From contig OX637801.1 in assembly GCA_951802425.1 (NCBI GenBank), positions 1,674,001 to 1,738,000 on the forward strand: a stretch of DNA of 64,000 nt. Reading direction: 5' to 3'. The stretch is from Clavaria fumosa. Its lineage: Eukaryota; Basidiomycota; Agaricomycetes; Agaricales; Clavariaceae. Below, piece by piece: positions 33,988-45,126 of this stretch. The position numbers were made by a program, and so were the translations under genes. Below the pieces are notes generated by a model. That model was not told the DNA's origin. It was given only the letters and a program-made list of their open reading frames with translations, and did no database searches. The first letter of the stretch is position 1. Every line of letters begins with the position of its first letter.

Positions 33988-36900
33988 CTAAGATGACATT
34001 GCTGGTCTCTCAACTTGTACACCCCAGTCATTGCCAAACGTGCCAGCCAAAGCACCAGCGTGAGGAGAATGGGACGTCAATAAGGAAACGAGATCCGTCT
34101 TTGTGACCATACCCTTCAACTCCCCCCCTGATGTGAAAAGGATGTGCTGTAGATTCTGTAAAGAGAGTTAGTCACGCAAGACCTGAATAAGAGCGAGAAA
34201 GACTCACGAGTCTTTGGGATAATCCTACCACGATTTCTTGAGGTATAGATGGACGAAGTTGAAAGACAGACTCTTCTAATATGTCCGAGAGGTTCGCTTG
34301 CGGGACGTCGGATCTGTATGTCTCAGATCGCGACGAAAATATACATCGTCTCTGTATGCCAGATTTTGAGTCTTCCTCCAGCAGCTTTGCTAAAAACAAT
34401 GACATATGACGCGGTAAACCTCGCGTGTAATTGGAAACGGCTTGCCTATTGAGCCCCCAAGCTTGTCCCTTATCACATAGCCAACCAGATGCTTTTTATG
34501 CACAACAGGAAATCCATGAAAAAGGTGTTGCTGAAACAAAAGATCTGTACATCCAGAAATCGCATCATGTCAACTTGACGGCACAATAGAAAGTCACCAA
34601 CCAAGTTCGCGAACTGTGCATTCTCCATCCTGGATGACTATAAGGTTCGCCAAGGGCCTCATGATCTGCTCGCCAGTTTCTCCGTGATCCTTGTAATCCA
34701 CGGACGGGAGCCACACATATCCACGCATGGCTATCCAAACCGAGTAGATACCATTGATACCAGAAGCGTCTCCCACCCACTTCGCGGTCATTACGGATAT
34801 CATGATAGGAAGCACATGTGACAGGGCGCCCGTAAGCTACGGCAACGAATCAATATGCATGCTGATACATGAGGGCGAGGTGTTACCTCAAAAAGAATCA
34901 CGACAAGCGAGACTGTGCCGTTGATTCTCGTCAACAAAACCAGATACACAAACTCAATGGACGTACTGGTCATACGAGTTACACCGGCGAGCATTGCGGA
35001 TGCCCCAATGACAGCATAGAAACCTGGCGAGACACACCGGTCACTCGGGTCCGGTGGGCAAGACAGAAAAATCCACGCTGTTGGATATGCTCTATGCAGA
35101 CCTTGCCTACACCACATTTGCGAACGCTCTGAAGGTGCGCGGGAGAGACTTACATCAGCAAACCAACGGCGCGACCGAGACAAGCGCCAATTGCTATAGT
35201 AGGGAGGAAGATGCCGGCTGGAATCTGGAGACTGGCATTCGTCACATTGGCTTGAACGACAAAACAATTGTGATAAGTACCATCATTCCAAATGTCCAGG
35301 ACGTCAAGATAACCTTGATAGCAGCTGTGAGGACAAGGAGAAATACGTTTTCCCACATTGCGGTTGGACTGTTCGGAATATTAAGAATAAGCCATAAGGG
35401 GCAGGAGGTAGCGCGTACTTGCAAAGACCATGATAATCACCTTTCGTAGGATCGCATTCCTGGAATAGATTAGAAACCAACTCAGAGGACTGAACTCTGC
35501 AAGTCATCCGCATTGCCACTTGTCAGAGCTAGTTGTGAAGGCGGGTGTACGAGCTGACCGTAAGAAAACAATCTAAGGAATGGAACAGTTCGTCATAGCG
35601 AGGAAAGAAGAGTGAGAATACACGTGGTTACCAAGTAACTGATAGCAGAAGTGACCGCAGCCACACCAACAACTTCCAAAATAGGCCAATCATGCAGCAC
35701 GCTCCTGTGGCGATACAGCGCGAAATGTACATTGAGCTTGATAAGTACCGGGCCGAGGATACCCTATAAAAATGTTCAGGAGAGCGAGCATAATGGAGGA
35801 CTCGGCGAAAATCCGCTGACGCCGATGATCGATAGGAACAGCCAAGGAATCTATAGGTGTGTTGATATCATTGGAGGACATAAGATTCGGGCTACCGACC
35901 AATTCAAAACCACGCCATGTGCCGTCCTTGAAGCTGGTTACCTGAATATGCAAGCTGATTAACGATAAGTACATCTAATGGAGGGTAGATGCCCACCTGG
36001 AAGAGGACGAGCTTGGAGGTCCCAAAGGGATCGATATATTGCAGCGTCACGGCAGCGATGACAGAGGTGACGAAGCCTCTCCACATTACATCACTGTCAT
36101 TTGCAAAGATGTCCAGCTCTGCAAATACCCGAGTTTCCAGCAAAATTGCGTTCAAAAATGCGAAATGCGGAAGTAAGCGAGCGGAAAAGCCCTTGCCTTC
36201 AAGACCAAAAAGAACTCCACCGAGAGGACTTCCGAATGCAACGGAAACACCCGCTGCTGCCGCTGCTGCCAGCAGCCTTCGTTTTTGAGCTGTTCCAGGA
36301 GTCGAGTGAGGTTTAAAATGGGGACCACGGGGATCATACCTTCATTTTCACGGAATCGGATGAAGAAGTTTGAGAATAAATATGCCATGCAGCAAGCAAC
36401 GTGTACTAGGGGTCCCTGAAACAGTCTTCAGTATTTATGGAGCAGGCAGATGCAATTGAGGGAAGAGACCTCTTTGCCAAGGGACAGACCAGAGGCCACT
36501 GCAAGCGCGAGGCCCAGTGCTTTGATAAGGAGGGTCCAAGGGCTGAGCGCGGCGTCCAAGACATATCCAGCAAGAATCTGAATGGAAAAGTTTAGGACAC
36601 CGATTCTGTCACCAATAACGCAGTTGAGCATACAGCTTTGATCTCTGGGACTTCGCCAGGTCAACAAGCCCGCAAGCAGGAAACGGAAGGGCGTACGAAC
36701 TGCCTGTATGGAACGCGCTGAAGAAAGGACTGAGTGCATGGGAGAATGAAGCTAGGCCAAGACGGGCTTACTAGGGGGCATACGTCTTGACGAGTACCGC
36801 CGCACTACCTGCGAACGAGACCTTGTTCGCAAAGGAAATTGAGATTTAGCAGTAGAGTAACGTTGGAGGAACTTACACCCAGCACCACGTAAACAAATGA

Positions 36901-37521
36901 TTGTAGTAGTGAATGACCGAGTAGCGATCTAATGTGCAGGGTCTGGCTCCATGAATGCCATTCTGTACATATCTCCCCAGCTATACGAAGATGAGTCTAA
37001 AAGAATCACGATAGACGGTGGATAATCACCGCCAAGATCGAGGCCGCTACAGCAGGCAACCTGGTTATAAAGAAATCCATAGGAACAATGGCCTTCCCGA
37101 AGATCTGCGAGCCTGTATGCTTGGATATCTGATTCTGTGTTTTATTGCGGTGGACAACGTGTCATACCACTTGACTACTACATCCAAGACAGCCTTCACT
37201 CTTATAAGAACAAGCTTGACGGAATAAGCATGAAACACATACCCCAGCAAGTCCCACCCCAACACCCGTCAGCACGATGATGGACCACAACTTGCACGCA
37301 TCCATGAGCGGCCCAGACAGCCCCCTTATGCCACTGTGGGTTCGAAGGAGGCGTTGCCTTTCACGTTCGGCGGACTCTTCCTGTATCCAATCAATAGTTG
37401 CTCCATCCCCATACTTGGGCCGACGACGGAAGGAGGGTGCGTGCCTAATTTCGCTGAGTCCATTAAGCTCAATCGACGCAGGCGAAGTCGAATAGTTAGT
37501 GTAATGATTTAGCATAGACAT
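33988..37521 (-). CDS. CLC-family chloride channel/transporter
   Basis: About fifteen exons encode roughly 750-800 residues. The start at 37521 (MSMLNHYTNYSTSPASIELN) leads to the cytosolic motif IDWIQEESAERERQR, typical of fungal CLCs. A first helix follows (LWSIIVLTGVGVGLAGVCVS). The anion-pathway signature is read after splicing as HTGIPEIKAILAGYV, a variant of the usual GSGIPE. Then come SGLSLGKEGPLVHVACC with the gating glutamate and GSPLGGVLFGLE. The C-terminal cytosolic part carries two CBS domains, the last including GELKGMVTKTDLVSLL just before the stop. Fungal CLCs sit in Golgi, endosome or vacuole membranes and support ion balance and acidification. Compartment is inferred. It is head-to-head with MED4. 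Confidence 0.88.
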
Positions 37522-37666
37522 TGCGCGCTCTGCTGCGCTGAGTTGTCGACAGTCCCCGTCCGTGCTCTCCTCCTGAATGCCGGTTTGTTTGCAGCTGTGT
37601 GGCGACAGCCTCTACAAGCCTGCCATTTTAGGCACTGGTCGCATCGTATTCTCCATACAGCAAGGA
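37522..37666. promoter_or_regulatory. Shared promoter between CLC and MED4
   Basis: The two divergent start codons are 145 bp apart if MED4 begins at 37667. The stretch 37577-37666 is open in the MED4 frame, so a longer MED4 start cannot be fully excluded. Confidence 0.45.
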
Positions 37667-38451
37667 ATGGACTCAATGACAAAAATCCTGCTTGGACCCC
37701 TGCAGCAATTGCAACATCTCTCGTCATTGCTCTTTCTCTCTCTCTCTCCAACCCAACCCAAGCAACCCCAACCACCATCTGTCCAATCCTTCCTCCAGAC
37801 CGACGCGGAGCTTGCAGCTGCTGTTAAACTGGCGCACAAACATCAAGCAAGGCAACGAAAGATCGAATTGTTGAAGAATGAAATACTACAGCTAGATGAA
37901 AGTTGGAAGGCAATTTGCCAGGGGCTGGAGAACGGACGAAAAGAGCTGGAGGACATGATCGAAGAAGGCGAGGAGAGAATACGGGCGACGGAGGCAGCGA
38001 AGCAAGGTTGGACACATGTTTTGAATCAATTCCGTCTCGTCTCACATTTTGCTTCAGCGTCGATACCCTACCCAGAACTTCTTGCTTACGCCCAGAGCCT
38101 AAGCACCTTCACTTCTGCACCCCCCAACATGCCTGACCCCCCAGGACAACATCCCCTTCCATTATTCTTCCCGCCCTTCCCGAACGAGGAAAAGATGCGC
38201 CGTGGCAAGCTCAATGCAGAGGCACCCCTAGGATTACTCGGGGAGATACACCCTGTGGGTAGACGTAAGCGCGTATCTTTCCACCTGCCAACTTGTTCTG
38301 ATGGGATGACGGGCTGCGTGCAAAAGCGCCAACTGTTTCTCCTCCGCCTGTCGACGAACCGCACACTGCGGGCCCGCACCCATACCGGATTGACCATCGT
38401 CCTCAGCAAAGAATCTTTGATCTCGATCTCGATCTTAATCCAGATCTCTAA
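37667..38451 (+). CDS. MED4: Mediator complex subunit 4
   Basis: Three exons (37667-38006, 38058 to about 38264, about 38350-38451). Exon 1 encodes a helical region with KILLGPLQQLQHLSSLLF and a coiled coil (KIELLKNEILQLDESWKAIC). Exon 2 holds the family signature IPYPELLAYAQSLSTFTSAP, then LPLFFPPFPNEEKMRRGKLN and AEAPLGLLGEIHPVG. The third exon ends DHRPQQRIFDLDLDLNPDL, as in other basidiomycete MED4. MED4 is part of the middle module of Mediator and links transcription factors to RNA polymerase II in the nucleus. The start at 37667 is preferred because upstream sequence lies in the shared promoter. The gene converges on SCO1. Confidence 0.92.
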
Positions 38452-38534
38452 AATGCTGAAGCACGAGTCACGCCGACGAAGCCTCTTACGCAATGAGGCA
38501 CACCGTGTTCATTGACCATTCACCGAATGTCAAT

Positions 38535-39536
38535 CTACACAACGTTTCCTGTATTTTTCTTCCAAGCCTCAATCTCCTTTTGCACGCGCTCGACAATCTC
38601 ATCGGCAGTTTTTGCCTGGCCAAAAGCCTCAACGAATTCGCCGCGTGGATCCATGAGGTAGATGTAGATCGAGTGGTCCACCAAATAGTCACCGTTGGGA
38701 TCGGCATCTGGAGGGGTGGAAAAGTAGACGCGATAGGCTTTACAGACTGACTTGACGGCGGCGTAAGGGCTCGCGGGCGGTTCGCGCTCCGGAGTGACAG
38801 CAGATGCTGGAGACATTGGAGACGTGGCTCCAACGAAGGATGGGTGGAAGTCTGAGAGGTATCGCGCAATTTGTGGTAGGGTGTCCCGTGCTGGGTCAAC
38901 GGAGATAAACACGGGTTGGAATATCGAGCCGTGCTTTGTCTCTAAGATCCTCACGGGTTTGTAAGCGGTCAAGTGAAGCTGCGCGAGCAAGTCCCACCTA
39001 GTCTTGACACGACGCTCCCAATCTTGTCCAGTTCGACAGGACATATGTCAGGACAATTGGTAAAGCCAAAATAGACGAAATTCCATTTGCCCAAGAGGTT
39101 CTTTTCCGTGAAGGGCTCCCCGGAGTGTGAAATCAATGAGAAAGGACCACCAACTGATGGTCGCCCAGCTGACGACTCTTCCAGTTCTTTCCCTGCAAGT
39201 TGGCAGTTAACACACGCAAAGGCGTTTCGCACGCCAAAAGAAAACCTACGGCGTCGTTCAAGAAGCTGAGTTTTCTCGCGCTTAAAGTAGAAGAATAGAC
39301 CAACGCCAGTGGCAACAAATAGGGCGGCGGCTTTAGGCGTAAAGGGCTAACATATTGATGATTGGTGGAGGTAACAATTGAATGGACTTGCACTCACGCC
39401 GATTGCGCGCCGGTCGCGAGCCCCGGAAGGGGTGAACTGAGTAACATAAGATCTCTTGCAGTACTGAATAGACCTTGGGGAAGTCGCAGCACGGCGAGTT
39501 TTTACTGAGACACTGAGGTATCGGTGGACGCGATAC
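38535..39536 (-). CDS. SCO1: SCO1-type copper chaperone for cytochrome c oxidase
   Basis: The start at 39536 gives MYRVHRYLSVSVKTRRAATS, a basic mitochondrial leader. After an intron one membrane helix follows (AAALFVATGVGLFFYFKREK). The thioredoxin-like domain has GKWNFVYFGFTNCPDICPVE, where the CxxxC pair binds copper, and the third ligand in DYLVDHSIYIYLMD. PVFISVDPARDTLPQIARYL is also typical. SCO1 sits in the inner mitochondrial membrane and delivers copper to the CuA site of Cox2. A Pro/Ala-rich insertion of about 20 residues (starting ATSPMSPAS) lies between the CxxxC part and the histidine. All ligands are present. The neighbouring MED4 stop is 84 bp away. Confidence 0.93.
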
Positions 39537-39828
39537 ATTTGGTCGCGGAGCACGTGACGGCTGCCCAGACACAAACGCAGAACGTAGGCACTCCATGATT
39601 CTTTGGCACAACTTATTATAATTGGAATGGCTTTCAAACGTATGGTAAAGATAGGAGAGGCGAAATGTCTAGCGTGCTGAAGTTGTCCGAAATTCACCCC
39701 GTAGTGTCCGAATCATCACTGTGTCAACGTATCCGGCCGTGCCCAAAATCCTACTAAAGCACGTTGACCGTTGTGCACCCAATCGCAATGTCACCATCTG
39801 GAGAGTCACAGTGGCACGTGTGAAATCG

Positions 39829-40158
39829 TCAGATCGAGCATATTGAGCTCACAGATTTGGTTGTCCTCGCAGCAAACGGGCTGCTGCTATCTAAGGTTTC
39901 GCTTATTGCTGAGTCCAGAGCGGTAGCTCGGAATTTCCACTCAAAGGATTGATTGCAGAACATTTGGCCAAGAAGGGAGTGTGAGAGAGTAAGCCCAGTG
40001 AGGGGATATTCTTCGGCCAGGCCAGGCCCGTCGGTATATATGATACCGCTGTTGCAACAATACATTTTTTGCGTGTTGCACTACGAGACTTCCCTAGTGG
40101 GCAGGGCAATGACGGCGAGCGCGAAAATGGCCAACGAGATGAAAATGCGGGAAAACAT
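39829..40158 (-). pseudogene. Decayed class I hydrophobin
   Basis: From the ATG at 40158 the minus strand reads a secretion signal, MFSRIFISLAIFALAVIALP, then reaches an in-frame TAG. Directly after it, in the same frame, comes CNTQKMYCCNS, matching the first Cys plus Cys-Cys pair of a hydrophobin. Further on, in a shifted frame near 39855-39885, PVCCEDNQ matches the second Cys-Cys pair that precedes the last disulphide loop. At least one stop and one frameshift therefore break the gene. Hydrophobins coat aerial hyphae and spores. A 35-bp intron starting at GTCATT could remove the stop but would be unusually short. The pattern of Cys pairs, signal and TATA box make the assignment fairly strong. 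Confidence 0.65.
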
Positions 40159-40261
40159 GGCCAACGAGGGTGGTGTGACGATTGCAAGGGAGCAGAGAGT
40201 GAGCGAGCGAACATAGTTTGGAGAAACTTGACGCGTAGAGACGAGCGATGCTTGCCGAAAC

Positions 40262-40269
40262 ATTTATAG
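40262..40269 (-). promoter_or_regulatory. TATA box of the hydrophobin pseudogene
   Basis: CTATAAAT on the minus strand, about 105 bp upstream of the pseudogene ATG at 40158. This spacing is common for strongly expressed hydrophobin genes. Confidence 0.45.
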
Positions 40270-40270
40270 T

Positions 40271-41024
40271 GCGGCTCACGTGTGTTCTCGGAGACAGCTC
40301 TCAGTCGATTTAGAAGTCGGTTGTACAGAAACAACATCGAATGAAGCGCGCAGAATTGAACTCTGGAGGAAGGGGTAGGTGTCGATGACAGCACCGAATA
40401 GCGCACTGGCTTCGACCTTACTTGGTCCACCGAATTTCTAGACGGCTTCGGCTTTTCACCACGGAGCGTCAGCGGGAATCATCGATGGTCCAGGTGCCGT
40501 GAGATGGCTGGTCGCATCAAGTGCAAGTAGAGTTTGCGAAGCCCGTGGGGTTCAACGGAGTGAGACCGTGATACACTAACGGGAACTGGCCAAGTGTTCG
40601 CCGAGGGGTACGCAATATTTGGAACAAAGCAAGCGTTTGTCGTCTTGCACAACGCAAGGACGCGCAGCGAATGGGCTGAGCTAATGCAAACGCGGGAAAT
40701 TTTGTGGGGGAGGGCGAATGCAGCAGACCTGATCAGCGGCTTCGACTTCAGTAAAGGGTGCAACCTCGCCGTTGATCGAATGCACCCGGACCTTTTGAGA
40801 GTCGAACACTTACGCAGCCTTGAATTTTGCTTACATCGAAGACAAACGCATGACTTAGAAGTGAAGGTGGAGAGAAATTAAATATTGGTGAATCTTCAGT
40901 ACCATTAATGGTGTTTGGACGATGATACATACATCAATCTGTGAAGTACATTAGCCACAATGATAGTTGATCAGAAGACGGATGTATTACACGGAAGTTA
41001 AATAGAGGAACACGCGAACCGACG
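40271..41024. other. Gene-poor interval
   Basis: About 750 bp with no recognised gene. Small frames on both strands (for example 40594-40881 plus and 40479-40763 minus) overlap each other and show no domain. It may hold old upstream regulatory sequence of the hydrophobin. Confidence 0.35.
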
Positions 41025-42153
41025 CTACCACTCGTCGCTAGGCGAGCTTTCGGTCTCATCTGTACCCATCTTTGGGTGCATTTTCGAGCGATGCGCTGCC
41101 TCGTCGAATAACACTTCATCATCTATGTCTAGATCAGATAACACGGTCTTGCTCGTTGATGAGTGGTTGCCCGATCCTGGTCTCGACCGTCGAGAACGAT
41201 TGGGAGCACTGACAACATCGAAGCTAGGGGTCGACTTGTGCTGTGACTTGCCCATGCCGCTGACGGAACGAGATGAACGGTGGGTGGGGCGGTATAGATT
41301 TTCTACGTCTTCTTCCTCTATTTCCGGTAGTGAGGTATAATACTGGGAGCCGGTGGATGGTGTAGAGCTGTGTCCATTTGGGCGAGACAGGGGAAGAGTG
41401 CGATAGGAGCCCTTCCTGAGATGGACTGCGTATGAGTAGAGGAGGAGGGCAAAATAAATCTGGTAGGGATATGAGAACAAGGCCACGGCCACAATTTGAG
41501 ACGTACTTTCGCGAGCCAAGAACTTGCGATGACGATAGCAGCCGTGCCTTTCTCCTTGTTCCAGATCGTCATAGCAGCGTTGGCCCGCTCCTCTTCGGTC
41601 ATGTGGACGCCGTCGACATGTTGGACATCATGCATCATTTCCTCCTGCGCACGAGAATTCGCCTGTCTTCTGCCATCATGAGGGGTGTACACCCACCAGA
41701 CGACGCCGAAAAAAATTGTCCATGCAGTGGAAAGGACATGATCTGCGAAGAACAGGTGAGCAAAGTATAAAGTATACTTTGGATCTTCCTGTATGTGCAA
41801 ATGCAAGGTCAGTATCTGATGGAGGATACACAAACCCTGAGTACGAACGGCTTTGATCACTTTCAGACCCCATATAAGACCTGCGAGCGCTAGTGCAGAG
41901 TAGACATACAAACTAATCTGTGGAAAGGTCCCGCCTGAGCCTGTGAGGACGGCGATGAGGCCATATATCCCTGCCACTTTGTTGAGCAGCTAATGCAGTG
42001 AAGAAAGGCATGGTGAATGCAACGTCTGGTTGAATCGAATTGCCCACAGACCGCAAATATCAGTGCTACAATAACGCCTGTCTTCAGGTCCAGAATACCA
42101 AGGAATGAAGCCAAGGGCCAGAGGCGCCATTCGGGACGCAAGGTGAGTTTCAT
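41025..42153 (-). CDS. KEI1: Kei1, regulatory subunit of inositol phosphorylceramide synthase
   Basis: The start at 42153 gives MKLTLRPEWRLWPLASFLG, then ILDLKTGVIVALIFA. After introns come AGIYGLIAVLTGSGGTFPQI, YVYSALALAGLIWGLKVIKA and HLFFADHVLSTAWTIFFGVV, four membrane segments in the Kei1/DUF1753 pattern. A last hydrophobic stretch is followed by a long Ser-rich cytosolic-type tail with dibasic RSRRSRPG. In yeast, Kei1 is cleaved by Kex2 after dibasic sites, is essential for IPC synthase (Aur1) activity, and keeps the enzyme in the medial Golgi. The same role is inferred here. It is head-to-head with an eIF4E gene. Confidence 0.85.
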
Positions 42154-42290
42154 CAACGAAGCATGTAGAAGTTGGAGAGAAAGGTGTACGACGACTAAGA
42201 CGAGCCGAGATCCCGGCAACTGCGCCACTGCGCCAGGTCACTGTTTTGGCAGCAGCAGCATCATGGGCCTGGCTCTCAAATCCACCGCAA
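42154..42290. promoter_or_regulatory. Shared promoter between KEI1 and eIF4E genes
   Basis: The divergent start codons are 137 bp apart. An AGCAGCAGCA run lies near 42250. No TATA box was found. Confidence 0.5.
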
Positions 42291-43343
42291 ATGGCTGGTT
42301 ATTTTTCGAACCATTCTCGCTTCCGCTTTCTCCCCAACCCACCCAACAGTACAACGCCGCCCGCCTCGCAATCCTCGTCGCAGAAACAGCCACTACCAAG
42401 CTCTAAACATTTCTCGACTTCTGTCTCCACTGCCGAATCACAAGCAAAGGATAGGGTTGCGAATAGCAGTGGTACACCAGTAGATGAGCCTCCATCCTCA
42501 GTGGTACATCCTTTGCGAAACACGTACGTTCGAATGGTCTACCACCCGTTTACTGAACACGTCACAATTGACCATTTTGTCGCAGTTGGGTGTTCTGGTA
42601 TAGACAACAACGAAGCCCAGGTAGAATTACCAACTATGAAGAGGGCATTAAGAAGGTGTCCGCCTTCAGCTCAGTGAGGTGTTCATCTGAGTCAAATTTG
42701 TGATTCACTTCTAACGTGACGATAGGTGGAATCTTTCTGGTCTCTGTGGACCCACCTCAACCCGCCTTCTGCTCTGCAGCCCACGACAGATTACCTCCTG
42801 TTCCATTCAGGGATCCGGCGCGCTGTTTGGGAGGACCCACTCAACATTCAGGGCGGAAAATGGATCATTCGCCTGAAAAAGGGCGTCGCGGACCGACTGT
42901 GGGAGCTTTTGGTGTTGGCTGTGATAGGAGACCAATTTGACGAGCGAACGACGTTGATTGGTGAGGGCGAGAACTCTGCAGACGATGGAAGTAGTGGTAG
43001 TGGGGACTGGCCGGAAATTTGCGGATGTACAATCAGTGTGCGGCAGAGCGAAGATATTGTGAGCCTGTGGAACCGGGTAGAGGAAGACGTTAAATTACGC
43101 GAGAGGATACGGTGCGCAAGTTTTATCTCCTCACGAACCTAGACTTATAATGTCCTACCCAATTAGAGAGACTCTACGAAAGGTGTTGAATTTGCCAACA
43201 TCGACGATCATGGAGTACAAGTCGAACAATGGTGAATGCTCCATCACAACTTGCCTTCCCTTTCGCTTACCATCACGGCAGACTCTATTCAAGACAAGTC
43301 AAGCTTTCGCAGTGCCGCCGTAGACCGCCCCTTCCCACCTTGA
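42291..43343 (+). CDS. Class II (4EHP-like) eIF4E cap-binding protein
   Basis: The start at 42291 (MAGYFSNHSRFRFLPNPP) precedes a Ser/Pro-rich leader of about 70 residues. The cap-binding fold follows: PLRNTWVFWYRQQRSPGR, EEGIKKVSAFSSVESFWSLW, FHSGIRRAVWEDPLNIQGGK, WIIRLKKGVADRLWELLVLA and RKVLNLPTSTIMEYKSNN. The sequence VFWYRQQRSPGR and the ending TIMEYK..NDSI track animal 4EHP (eIF4E2) rather than canonical eIF4E: a tryptophan of the cap sandwich is replaced by tyrosine (FWY). Class II members bind the mRNA cap weakly and often repress translation. The VWEDP tryptophan and GGKWIIRLKK basic patch are intact. It may act beside a canonical eIF4E elsewhere in the genome. Confidence 0.85.
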
Positions 43344-43450
43344 CCCACTATGTATCTTATTTACGTGAAGTATATGGCACACGTGACCGCACGCATATGA
43401 TCACTAATCCTGGGATGGCTGTGCGCCATGCTGTTGTCATGATTTAAACT

Positions 43451-44298
43451 ATGTGGCGGACTCGGGTCCTGACTCTGCCAACGTCTATGTGGTGGTGGCC
43501 CTTCACAAACCGTCTGTTCAACCATCCAAGGCCTAGTCAGCTAAGCACAATGTCCACACCCCCACCTACACCAGCCTCACCGCAGAAAGCCGACTCCGAA
43601 TGGCGCGCTGTGCTTTCGCCCGAGCAGGTAAATTCGCACATGTCTTGACAACGTCAGTCAGCGAAAGCCCTTTTTATCAACAGTTCAGAGTCCTGCGTCA
43701 GAAAGGAACCGAAGCGCCCGGGACTGGCAAGTACAACAAGGCATTTGAGGACGGCGTGTATTCCTGCGCCGGCTGCAATGCACCGTTGTACAAGAGCACC
43801 ACCAAATTTAACTCGGGCTGCGGATGGCCCGCCTTCTTCGACGGTGAGTTCTGCATTGGTGCACAAGGAAGGCCTTCTCACACAATCGGTTTTGTTCAGC
43901 GATTCCGGGTGCCGTCAGTCGGCATGAGGACCAGTCGATGTTCGTGACCAGGACTGAGATCACTTGCACCGCATGTGGCGGCCATCTGGGACACGTCTTC
44001 AAGGGAGAAGGCTTCAAGACACCCAGTCAGTCGCCCCAGTCTCTCCAATGTCTGGGCCTGACCTAAAATCTTTCGTATAGCTAACGAGCGCCACTGCGTG
44101 AACTCAGTTTCACTTAGCTTCAGCCAAGAGGCAGAGATTGCTGAGGGAGCCAAGGGAGAAGACGGGACGGATAAGAAAGGCAAAGGCGAGGAAGAGATGG
44201 GCAAGAAAGACCTGGACAAGAAAGACATAGACGGCAAAGGGACAGAAGGTAAAGAACCGGACAAGTTGGAGAACGGTGTTGAGAAGGCCAAGGTTTGA
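43451..44298 (+). CDS. MSRB: Methionine-R-sulfoxide reductase MsrB
   Basis: Several exons give about 215 residues. The ATG at 43451 yields a basic, Trp-rich leader ([20 protein letters not shown]) that could direct import to mitochondria; an internal [14 protein letters not shown] at 43551 could give a cytosolic form. The catalytic core shows [18 protein letters not shown], zinc pairs CAGC and [33 protein letters not shown], and the catalytic cysteine in NERHCVNS. The enzyme reduces methionine-R-sulfoxide in damaged proteins. After the core an unusual tail of about 65 residues is almost all Lys, Glu, Asp and Gly ([19 protein letters not shown]). Neighbour spacing is tight on both sides. Confidence 0.93.
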
Positions 44299-44459
44299 TC
44301 ATTTCGGGAGCCAGCATATCGAGAAATGTAATGGGACGCCGGTGCTTGTACCTCACGCTGTGCGGCGTTCCCTGCTGATGCAGAGGAGCCATTGTAAAAA
44401 ATCAAAGCTAAACTACAATCCGGGGAACGACAATAACGCAAGGGCTAAACGAGGATTAT

Positions 44460-45126
44460 TCAAACCGCCTCCATGCTCATGACCAACTCGTCCAGCTCTT
44501 GCTTCAGCTGGCGATGTTTAGCGTCGACCTCCTAGATAATTGGGGGCACGATGAACGATGTATTCCGCAGTTCGGAGACAAAGCACAGCACCTCGTGTTT
44601 CTTTTCCCAAGAATCCTTCTCTTGTTCAACCCGTTGCAACTGGCGTTCAAAATGTTCCGCCTTAACATCGACTTGCCGAAGTCTGCACGATTGGTGTCAT
44701 GATAAGCAAGAGCACAGAAGTGTTCGAACAGAGAGCCGACGAACTTCTCTACTGTCTCTTTCACGTTCCTCTCAGCGGCGTCTAGCTCTTCCTCCAACAG
44801 CTGGATCTTGCGTACTAACACTTCGTTGGCAGTTTTGGACTGCTCGCCGTCTTCCCGCAACGCTTTCAGATTAGCCAGCTGCTTCTCGGTCTTCTCTAGG
44901 TCCGCGTCAAGAATCGAGATTTTGTGCGTTAATGATGTGATTTCCTGATCTTTCTCGAGGATCAGCTGTTCGTATTGCTTGTTCTTCTGCTCTGCCGCTT
45001 CCGCACGGGCGAGGGCGGCGTCCACCTCCGCGCGGAGCGTGGCCAGTTTCTAGTGGTGATCCGTCTCGATTTAATAAAGCGAATCAGGAAGACTACAGGA
45101 ACGCTGACATTGTTGATCCGGTCCAT
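44460..45126 (-). CDS. TPM1: Tropomyosin
   Basis: The start at 45126 gives MDRINN, followed after a short intron by KLATLRAEVDAALARAEAAE. Heptad repeats run throughout: NKQYEQLILEKDQEITSLTH, RKIQLLEEELDAAERNVKET, then VDVKAEHFERQLQRVEQEKD. The last exon reads EVDAKHRQLKQELDELVMSM and ends EAV. The length of about 160 residues is normal for fungal tropomyosin. It forms a coiled-coil dimer that polymerises along formin-nucleated actin cables and the contractile ring. The extra bases between exons (for example 44555-44520) are introns, not insertions. No anomaly. Confidence 0.93.

Noticed and set aside
37577..37666. Longer MED4 N-terminus starting at 37577
   Set aside because: It would occupy most of the shared promoter with the CLC gene, and the extra residues show no match to MED4.
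40479..40881. Overlapping small frames on both strands
   Set aside because: They overlap antiparallel, lack domains and introns, and have no upstream signal that favours either.
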